Assembly (NCBI GenBank): GCA_948514425.1
Contig: CAOQYN010000015.1
Coordinates: 1 to 20,927, forward strand
Direction: 5' to 3'
Origin: an uncultured Candidatus Saccharibacteria bacterium
GTDB taxonomy: Bacteria; Patescibacteriota; Saccharimonadia; Saccharimonadales; Saccharimonadaceae
Length of the DNA: 20,927 bases
This document shows, one piece after another, positions 1 to 5,114 of this stretch; the first letter of the stretch is position 1, and each line of letters starts with the position of its first letter. A model generated the notes under the pieces. The model did not search any database. It was not told the origin of the DNA and was given only the letters and a program-made list of their open reading frames with translations. A program made the translations under genes and the position numbers.

Positions 1-138
1 TGTAGTCTATCCGTCAGGCTACCTAGATCGTTGGCACGGTTTTCCCCTCCGCTGATGAAGCCAATTCATTAAATGAATTAGACTATAGTCTATTGTAGAG
101 ATAGTAAATGAGTCGTGATAAAATTGATGAGTGGCAAA
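1..138. other. Window-edge stretch with two adjacent palindromes, no gene recognised
   Basis: No gene is recognised here. In two plus-strand frames the first ~55-70 bases are open before a stop, so the tail of an upstream gene cannot be excluded, but neither peptide is familiar. Two neighbouring palindromes are visible: an almost perfect one at 63-79 (arms AATTCATT and AATGAATT) and a perfect 14-base one at 79-92 (TAGACTATAGTCTA). They could be a terminator-like structure or a protein-binding site. I compared the stretch by eye with tmRNA, RNase P RNA and SRP RNA and found no convincing match. Confidence 0.35.
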
Positions 139-164
139 GAGCGAACCTATTTCTAGATTCGCTC
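136..164 (-). terminator. Hairpin downstream of tRNA-Val
   Basis: A 10-base-pair stem, 139-148 with 155-164, contains one G-U wobble and a 6-base loop. On the minus strand it is followed by only three Ts. It begins 14 bases past the encoded CCA of the tRNA, so it fits an intrinsic terminator or a 3' processing block. The short T run makes it a weak example. Confidence 0.5.
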
Positions 165-178
165 GATTGATACTATAC

Positions 179-255
179 TGGTGGGCGATAGAGGATTTGA
201 ACCTCTGACCTCGTCTACGTCAAAGACGCGCTCTAGCCAACTGAGCTAACCGCCC
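179..255 (-). tRNA. tRNA-Val (anticodon GAC), CCA encoded
   Basis: Read on the minus strand, the sequence folds as a complete cloverleaf. The acceptor stem GGGCGGT pairs with ATCGCCC. The D arm is GCTC/GAGC with a 9-base loop. The anticodon stem CGTCT/AGACG carries the loop TTGACGT, giving anticodon GAC. A 5-base variable region is followed by the T arm AGAGG/CCTCT with loop TTCAAAT. The discriminator base is A and the CCA tail is encoded at 181-179. GAC reads valine codons GUC and GUU. A promoter lies just upstream and a hairpin just downstream, so the gene can be expressed on its own, although no terminator separates it from the preceding membrane-protein gene. Confidence 0.96.
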
Positions 256-264
256 GATATGACT

Positions 265-293
265 ATCGTATCACACCAAGACATAAAAGTCAA
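265..293 (-). promoter_or_regulatory. Promoter of tRNA-Val
   Basis: On the minus strand a -35 box TTGACT (288-293) and a -10 box TACGAT (265-270) are separated by 17 bases. The -10 ends nine bases before the first base of the tRNA, which leaves a very short 5' leader. Both boxes are near the vegetative consensus. Confidence 0.65.
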
Positions 294-305
294 TTTTTGT
301 GCTGG

Positions 306-1175
306 CTATTTGGATGTCTTGGTGGATTTAGATTTAGTCGATGGTGACTTAGAGCTAGCGCTTGATTTAGAATTAGTCTTTGTTGAAGTAGATTTCGCCT
401 TAGATTTTGGCTTAGTCTCTGACTCTAGCGTGTCTTGCTTTTTTATAGCTTCAACTTCGGACTTAAAATTAGTGTCTAGCACCGATTCCAGTAAATCTTC
501 GTGTTTGTTGTCTCCCTTTTTGGAAAACTTATCCACAAAGAAAGCGATCGTCCCGACTAGCACAACAATACCACCGATTACTGCGGCAAAAATCCAAGCT
601 AAACCGCCAAAATCCTGCGAAGTTTTGGATTCTTTTTCGGAACGATGTGATTCCATAATAACCTCATCGTTATCGTCACTAGTGACGTTAGTGTCTTCCT
701 TTTCGTCATCCTTATGCCTCTGGTCTTCTTCGGACAGTTTTTTGTCCGTCGAATCCGTGTTGGCGTTGCTAGTATTGTTTTGATTCTCTCGGGAAGTATT
801 ATTGGAACTACTGGGTCGGTTATTGGTGGTCGAACTATTGTCTGGTTTTGTGGCGGCGGAGTTGTTATTACTATTATTGTTCCCTGTTCCAGGGTTGGTA
901 ATATGCCCAGGCAGATTAGAGTCGCTCCCACCACCCTGCGGCGGATCATTACGATCGGGATCTTCGTTGTAGTCTCCCGAGCCATCGCCTGGATCGGGAG
1001 TTTCGGTATCACCACCTGGGGTTTCAGGTTGGTCTGGGTTGGTGTTATTCTCACCAGAGTCAGTGTCACTATCGGCGTACACGGCAATAGTAGGCATTGC
1101 AAAACCAAATACTAGCGTAAAAAGTAGGATCGCCATGCACTTTTTGTAGTTCTTTACCAATGAAGACAGTTTCAT
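306..1175 (-). CDS. Type I membrane protein with disordered ectodomain and Lys/Ser-rich cytoplasmic tail
   Basis: No family is recognised. The 289-residue product has a signal peptide (about 1-34, cleavage near AVYA/DS), then about 150 residues of low-complexity Asn, Ser, Asp, Pro and Gly that should be disordered and outside the cell. One transmembrane helix follows (about 190-214) and then a cytoplasmic tail. The last 35 residues (255-289) contain 11 lysines, otherwise mostly Ser and Thr, and no acidic residue. This resembles a histone H1-like or nucleic-acid-binding tail. The tail's DNA is built of degenerate repeats. The ATG is only six bases from a good -10 box and has no Shine-Dalgarno sequence, so a leaderless mRNA is likely. 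The gene lies downstream of the surface-protein locus but behind a terminator, as its own unit. A role linking envelope to nucleoid or to another polyanion is speculation. Confidence 0.8.
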   Translation of the reverse strand: MKLSSLVKNYKKCMAILLFTLVFGFAMPTIAVYADSDTDSGENNTNPDQPETPGGDTETPDPGDGSGDYNEDPDRNDPPQGGGSDSNLPGHITNPGTGNNNSNNNSAATKPDNSSTTNNRPSSSNNTSRENQNNTSNANTDSTDKKLSEEDQRHKDDEKEDTNVTSDDNDEVIMESHRSEKESKTSQDFGGLAWIFAAVIGGIVVLVGTIAFFVDKFSKKGDNKHEDLLESVLDTNFKSEVEAIKKQDTLESETKPKSKAKSTSTKTNSKSSASSKSPSTKSKSTKTSK

Positions 1176-1181
1176 ATTTCT

Positions 1182-1210
1182 ATACTATCACAAATATTAG
1201 TTGGTGTCAA
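1182..1210 (-). promoter_or_regulatory. Promoter of the Lys/Ser-tail membrane protein, predicted leaderless
   Basis: On the minus strand a perfect -35 TTGACA (1205-1210) and a -10 TAGTAT (1182-1187) are 17 bases apart. Six bases then separate the -10 from the ATG at 1175, so transcription should start at or within a base of the start codon. No ribosome-binding sequence is present. The -35 box overlaps the end of the preceding terminator region. Confidence 0.7.
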
Positions 1211-1211
1211 G

Positions 1212-1244
1212 TAAAATACTCTCCCTAGCAACTTAGGGAGAGTA
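1212..1244 (-). terminator. Terminator of the surface-protein operon
   Basis: A perfect 11-base-pair stem, 1217-1227 with 1234-1244, has a 6-base loop and is followed on the minus strand by TTTTAC. It lies 20 bases past the stop of the TPNTG protein gene and closes the operon that starts at 4235. Confidence 0.8.
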
Positions 1245-1264
1245 CAGGTTGAGCTAATTTAAGT

Positions 1265-2176
1265 TTAGCGACGGCTCTTACGGAAGATTAGGAAAACCGC
1301 AAGGCCTACGGCGGCGCAAAAAGCAATCATTCCAGTAACAAGGTAGTCGACGCGGGAAATATTAAGGTCACCAATCGAGAGCATACCAGTATTCGGGGTA
1401 TCTGGAGTGAGAGGAGAATAGTCAACGAAGGCTGTCTGCATAGAAACTAGTTTGTTATCCTTGTCATATGCGGAGAAAACCACAGCGTATGTGCCAGCTT
1501 TGGCACCATATTTTTCAAATGGTAGAGCGACAAGGATTTTGCCAGTAGCTGGGTCGATGTCGGAACGATTTAGTTCAATATTGACGACATTACCATTCTC
1601 GTCAACAAATGCTGGGTTACCATCTTTATCAAAAATCGCAACGACAACTTTTTCGATAGAGCTACCGATTTCAACGCTGACAATCGGGTTCTTTTTATCA
1701 TCTACTCCTTGATTGGTGTCAATAATCATCGCACTGTATGTAAAGCTAACTGTGTCGGTTTCGCGAGTAACATTGTCGAGACCAGTAACACTAGTATGCA
1801 GTACGAATTCACCAAAACCATAAGGTGAAACGTCGAGATCGAAATTGTAGGTACCTGCATCATTTGCAGGAGAGTATGATGGCAAATCGACACGTTGTGT
1901 GTTGCCACTTTCGTCCTTATAGGTTAGGTAAAAGTCGAGACGTTTTGCCTGACTGTAATTTGTAACGACATTAACTAACGAACTGACAGTTTCGCTACCA
2001 TCACGCGGAGAAGCGAAAATGTTGTTTGGATTACCCTCAGTAACCTGTACATTAACAGTGGTATTCTGTGTGGCTGCCGAAGCATTCGGCGCTGGCACAC
2101 CATAGGCTATGGCGGTCATTATGCCTACCGCTGCAAGCCCAGCGAACCCTAAAAGTTGCTTTTTCGTTCTTTTCAT
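1265..2176 (-). CDS. Secreted Ig-like surface protein with TPNTG motif and C-terminal membrane anchor
   Basis: The 303-residue product has a signal peptide (about 1-34, cleavage near ASA/AT). Two beta-rich segments (about 40-150 and 160-255) look like immunoglobulin-type folds. The end is distinctive: TPNTG at 260-264, a 14-residue linker, a transmembrane helix at about 279-298 and the basic tail RKSRR. TPNTG fits the LPXTG pattern except for the first residue, but in classical sorting signals the hydrophobic stretch follows almost at once, so either a variant sorting signal or a simple membrane anchor is possible. It is the last gene of the operon with the two DUF916-like genes and matches the LPXTG partner seen in WxL loci. 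Its ribosome site is weak (AAGAAAGAG), and the 106-base gap upstream is strongly structured. No sortase gene is in the window. Confidence 0.8.
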   Translation of the reverse strand: MKRTKKQLLGFAGLAAVGIMTAIAYGVPAPNASAATQNTTVNVQVTEGNPNNIFASPRDGSETVSSLVNVVTNYSQAKRLDFYLTYKDESGNTQRVDLPSYSPANDAGTYNFDLDVSPYGFGEFVLHTSVTGLDNVTRETDTVSFTYSAMIIDTNQGVDDKKNPIVSVEIGSSIEKVVVAIFDKDGNPAFVDENGNVVNIELNRSDIDPATGKILVALPFEKYGAKAGTYAVVFSAYDKDNKLVSMQTAFVDYSPLTPDTPNTGMLSIGDLNISRVDYLVTGMIAFCAAVGLAVFLIFRKSRR

Positions 2177-2217
2177 ACTCTACACTCTTTCTTTTTAGTT
2201 TTTGTTTGAATTCGCTT

Positions 2218-2292
2218 GAGCTGCCGTCTCGCAGAACCATCACTCGCAATGATGATTACGGCGGCTCGTATCTCGTAATTTTTTATACGAGA
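2218..2292 (-). promoter_or_regulatory. Structured intergenic region: two consecutive hairpins
   Basis: Hairpin one pairs 2271-2277 with 2286-2292 (7 bp, A-rich loop on the minus strand) and spans the stop codon of the upstream gene. Hairpin two pairs 2218-2227 with 2258-2267 (10 positions, one mismatch) around a long loop. Neither has a T run after it on the coding strand. They could be processing or mRNA-stability elements, or a leaky attenuator that sets how much of the downstream TPNTG protein is made. Confidence 0.5.
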
Positions 2293-3281
2293 GTGCGAGC
2301 TTTACGCTCTTTGCGTTTTCTGATTATGATTATAATCCAGATAATTATGACTGTCAATAATGAAATTAGCAAAATTATGACGAAAATCGGCATTATGACA
2401 ACAATTTGCTTTTCACTTCTAGTAGCGTCAGCAGCACTGACAGCAAACTCGATATTAAATATCCCGAGCAGTGGTGTATCTTCCCAGTTGATGTCGACAT
2501 GATATTCGGATTCTGGCCAAGCAGCGATAGAACCAGATTCGGAGTGTAATTCTTTACCAAACACGGTGCGCGCAATATATTCATAATGGATTTCATAATC
2601 GGTATTGCCAGTGTTTTTGACAGTAGCATGCGCCTCGAGGTTCCCTCCTAGTGAAAAGCGTTGAAAGCCATAATCAGTAATCTCGCCAGTGCGTTTCGTA
2701 TTACCGATTGAACGACCCCGAATAGTCATTCCGGCTTCACCGGCAGTCTGAACAGATGTACCTCCGTTATTATCGCTGATGGTTTGTGCCCAGATTGCTG
2801 CGTACTGAGCCCCGCCAGGAACGTCATCTGGGACTTCAATGCGGTAATAAACGGTACGAGCCTCGCCAGGGCCTAAAACCCCGATATACTCATCGACATA
2901 GTTGCCATTATCATCGAGAAAACTAATCCAACGTGCAATTTGTGAATATGAACTATTGGTTTTATCAAAACTTACTTCGTTATTTTCACCAGAAACCGAA
3001 TACGGCGTGACATGAACACGAAACCGATATTGAGTATCGCCCGTGTTTTTCACCTCAACTGCGCAGCCAGCTTCAAGATCTTTGGGGCATTTTTCTGAAC
3101 CTTGCTTAATATCATCTCCACCAAGCATAGTCACTACTGACATGGTTGGCGAAATCGAGATCTCAGTACGCGGAGTTGACGTGACTTCTTCGCCTTCGGC
3201 ATGTACTACTCCTCCGAAACCGATTACTCCAACAAGGGCTGCTAGCGTTGCTAGTACAAAGCTCTTCCAAATATTACTCAT
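2283..3281 (-). CDS. DUF916-like (WxL-interacting type) membrane-anchored surface protein, paralogue B
   Basis: The 332-residue product has a signal peptide (about 1-28), two beta-sandwich domains, a C-terminal helix (about 292-320) and the basic tail RKRKERKARTLV. The layout and motifs match the DUF916/WxLIP family: a first domain on long-term cell-wall or partner binding with VKNTG, a Trp-Ile strand, P-D-D-V-P-G-G and QYAAI, then a second domain with VKNTGNTDY and NWEDTPLLGIF. It is a clear paralogue of the gene just upstream; both share N-T-x-R-T-G, V-x-NTGNT and W-x-D-x-P-x-LGIF. Unlike its sister it has a Cys pair about nine residues apart near the N-terminus (CPKDLEAGC), likely a disulfide. 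The start is supported by AGGAG six bases before the ATG, and 33 bases separate it from the upstream stop. Family assignment is by eye. Confidence 0.78.
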   Translation of the reverse strand: MSNIWKSFVLATLAALVGVIGFGGVVHAEGEEVTSTPRTEISISPTMSVVTMLGGDDIKQGSEKCPKDLEAGCAVEVKNTGDTQYRFRVHVTPYSVSGENNEVSFDKTNSSYSQIARWISFLDDNGNYVDEYIGVLGPGEARTVYYRIEVPDDVPGGAQYAAIWAQTISDNNGGTSVQTAGEAGMTIRGRSIGNTKRTGEITDYGFQRFSLGGNLEAHATVKNTGNTDYEIHYEYIARTVFGKELHSESGSIAAWPESEYHVDINWEDTPLLGIFNIEFAVSAADATRSEKQIVVIMPIFVIILLISLLTVIIIWIIIIIRKRKERKARTLV

Positions 3282-3314
3282 TTTTATCTCCTAACTCCAA
3301 CTTTACTTGTTGAT

Positions 3315-4235
3315 TTACCTATTACGATTCTTGATACGGCTAAAAATCCAGAAAATGACGCAGAAAATAATAAGCAAGATGATGAAGATAAGCCAAATTG
3401 GACAGAGAAAAACAGTTTTCTTGATGGTTTGAGTATCATCGGCGATCGTAACGGTTTGTTCGACGCGGAAAATACCAAGATGTGGAGCGTCATCCCAAGA
3501 GATTGAGTTGTAGCGGCTGGTTTCTGGTAAGACAGTTACCTCGTATGGGCTATCTTCGTTGGTGTAGACTTCTTCGTTGCTAAAAAGTGGGAAGACACGA
3601 AGAACGTAGGAAGCGGTAATGTGGGTATTACCAGTATTTTCAACAACTGAAGTTGCACTAATTGGAGGGTTAAACAAAATGCTTGGAATGTTTTGTTCGG
3701 TTACTTTGCCAGTACGGCGCGTATTGCCTTCAATCTCTCCGAGTAGACGAAACCCAATCTGCTTGTTGGCGGTAATTGTAGCGCCAGAATTAGAATCGTT
3801 TTCTTGTACAAGACGAATATTAATGAGGGCATATTGACCACCAGCTGGAGCATCTTGCGGTACACGAATGGTATATTTTATTTCTTCAGCATCATTGGGT
3901 GATAGCTTCCCAGAATCTTGTGAAAGCGTAATCCAATCTTTCATTTGAGTGTAAGCGGTCTCTGTATCGGAATCAAGAGCGTATTTGTCATCTTTTACAC
4001 TGTATGGAGTGATGGTTATAGCATAATCAAGATCTTTACCACCAGTGTTTTGGACCTTGAAGACACCATCATAACTTTTGCCTGGTTGCATCTCCTCAAT
4101 TTCAGCAAAAGACGGCGAAACTTGCATGCGATAATCTGGGGTGTCGGCCGCAGCAACTGGGGTGTTAGTAATAAATGCTAGAGCAAAAGCTGTCATGAAA
4201 ACCGATAGCAGCTTACCAAAATAATGTTTTTTCAT
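3315..4235 (-). CDS. DUF916-like (WxL-interacting type) membrane-anchored surface protein, paralogue A
   Basis: First gene of the three-gene surface operon. The 306-residue product has a signal peptide (about 1-30), two beta-sandwich domains, a membrane helix (about 274-298) and the tail SRIKNRNR. DUF916-type signatures are visible: VQNTGGKDLDY, the Trp strand MKDWITL, VPQDAPAGGQYALINI, N-T-R-R-T-G, VENTGNT and SWDDAPHLGIF. In Firmicutes this family sits in the membrane, faces outward and binds peptidoglycan and WxL proteins. A similar bridging job is inferred here because a secreted beta-rich protein is encoded next door. The start has AAGGAGG three bases before the ATG and a consensus-like promoter upstream. 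Confidence 0.8.
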   Translation of the reverse strand: MKKHYFGKLLSVFMTAFALAFITNTPVAAADTPDYRMQVSPSFAEIEEMQPGKSYDGVFKVQNTGGKDLDYAITITPYSVKDDKYALDSDTETAYTQMKDWITLSQDSGKLSPNDAEEIKYTIRVPQDAPAGGQYALINIRLVQENDSNSGATITANKQIGFRLLGEIEGNTRRTGKVTEQNIPSILFNPPISATSVVENTGNTHITASYVLRVFPLFSNEEVYTNEDSPYEVTVLPETSRYNSISWDDAPHLGIFRVEQTVTIADDTQTIKKTVFLCPIWLIFIILLIIFCVIFWIFSRIKNRNR

Positions 4236-4258
4236 TTACCTCCTTAGTTCTGTAGACT

Positions 4259-4287
4259 ATTTTACACCAAAAAGCCTACAATGACAA
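4259..4287 (-). promoter_or_regulatory. Promoter of the DUF916-like operon
   Basis: On the minus strand a -35 TTGTCA (4282-4287) and a -10 TAAAAT (4259-4264) are 17 bases apart, giving a leader of roughly 17 bases with AAGGAGG. It lies directly downstream of the terminator of the small secreted protein, so the operon is separately controlled. Confidence 0.6.
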
Positions 4288-4308
4288 CAATTAAGCAGAA
4301 GGTTTTAT

Positions 4309-4336
4309 CAAAAAACCACCCCGAGATTGGGGTGGT
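4309..4336 (-). terminator. Terminator of the small secreted protein gene
   Basis: A perfect GC-rich 8-base-pair stem (4315-4322 with 4329-4336), a 6-base loop and a following run of five to six Ts on the minus strand. It lies 17 bases past the stop codon and is a classical intrinsic terminator. Confidence 0.9.
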
Positions 4337-4353
4337 CTGCAATAATCGCTTGA

Positions 4354-4926
4354 CTATTTTGTGCTTGCAGTCAAAGTGACTTCGTCAGAGTAAGTACCAG
4401 CCGCAATTGTCGTGTCGACTGTGACACCAAAGGTTAGAGTGATCTTATCACCGTCGTTAGTACTCGCAGCAGTTCCTTCAGCGAGGATCTGGTTGCTGGT
4501 CTTAACTGCACGATAAGCGTCAGATGAACTTGCATCTACGTTGCTAGAAGTTGAACTTGCTTTGAAGCCCCAAGCGTTCGTACCCTTAGCTGGAATACCA
4601 GCCGCAATACCGGAATTAGTACCGCTACCATCAGTAGTCTTGAGGGCAGTTTCTCCATCACTGTCTTTGATTTGGACTTGGTAACCACTTACGTTATTGG
4701 TCTGAATCGTGATGTCAGTCGAAGCCTCGTTCGTTTCTTGGTTAGCCATGACGTTGTCCATGGTGACGTTAGCATCAGCAACTGTGATTACGATCGAATC
4801 ACCAACGATAGCTTGCGCAGTCGTAGTCGCAGTATCGCTAACAGCATAAGAGCTGAGAGGCAAAGCTGCAACGCCAAGACCAGCGACAACGCCGAGCGCA
4901 GCGATGGCTTTTGACATTTTAGACAT
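4354..4926 (-). CDS. Small secreted beta-rich surface protein, WxL-like
   Basis: The 190-residue product has a clean signal peptide (about 1-28, cleavage near SYA/VS) and a Thr/Ser/Ala/Asp-rich mature part with alternating beta patterns, ending GTYSDEVTLTASTK. There is no membrane helix, no sorting motif and no cysteine, so it must be released or held by other proteins. The final strand resembles the end of WxL domains (GTYxxxLTWxL) but both diagnostic W-x-L motifs are absent; only AWGF remains. The neighbouring DUF916-like proteins strengthen the WxL-like reading. The start is chosen at 4926, where AAGGAG precedes the ATG; the frame stays open up to 5055, but that extension is leader sequence holding the promoter. 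Strong promoter, strong ribosome site and private terminator suggest an abundant protein, perhaps a surface-layer or fibre subunit. Function is inferred. Confidence 0.75.
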   Translation of the reverse strand: MSKMSKAIAALGVVAGLGVAALPLSSYAVSDTATTTAQAIVGDSIVITVADANVTMDNVMANQETNEASTDITIQTNNVSGYQVQIKDSDGETALKTTDGSGTNSGIAAGIPAKGTNAWGFKASSTSSNVDASSSDAYRAVKTSNQILAEGTAASTNDGDKITLTFGVTVDTTIAAGTYSDEVTLTASTK

Positions 4927-4980
4927 AAATTCTCCTTTTTGTCTTTTTGGTTTGTTTATTTGTTGACCTTTGTGATTGTT

Positions 4981-5009
4981 ATTATATAGGACGCTTATGT
5001 TTAAGTCAA
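4981..5009 (-). promoter_or_regulatory. Strong promoter of the small secreted protein
   Basis: On the minus strand a -35 TTGACT (5004-5009) and a perfect -10 TATAAT (4981-4986) are 17 bases apart. The leader is about 48 bases, A-rich and unstructured, ending in AAGGAG. This is the best vegetative promoter in the window. Confidence 0.8.
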
Positions 5010-5093
5010 TAGGTTTTTGGACTTTTTTTGTGATAATTTTAGAAAATATTAGCATTGTTTTCCATAAGTGTTTGTAATATTGGTATTTTTAGA

Positions 5094-5112
5094 TGTTGTA
5101 AAAATTACAACA
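5094..5112 (-). terminator. Hairpin immediately after uvrA
   Basis: A perfect 8-base-pair palindrome (TGTTGTAA and TTACAACA, 3-base loop) starts two bases past the uvrA stop. It lacks a T run, so it is at best a weak terminator or a 3' stability element. Confidence 0.4.
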
Positions 5113-5114
5113 CT

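Noticed and set aside
1..60. Possible structured RNA (tmRNA, RNase P RNA, SRP RNA) at the left edge
   Set aside because: Checked by eye on both strands; none of the conserved core sequences were found.
599..1115. Long open frames on both strands inside the Lys/Ser-tail protein gene
   Set aside because: They are products of the biased Asn/Ser/Pro codons of the real gene, with no ribosome site or domain.
2068..2502. 144-codon plus-strand frame across the 2176-2283 gap
   Set aside because: It is antisense to two supported genes and its predicted product is unrecognisable; no promoter or ribosome site was found.
4927..5055. 43-residue N-terminal extension of the small secreted protein
   Set aside because: A signal peptide begins at 4926 right after AAGGAG, and the extension holds the promoter.
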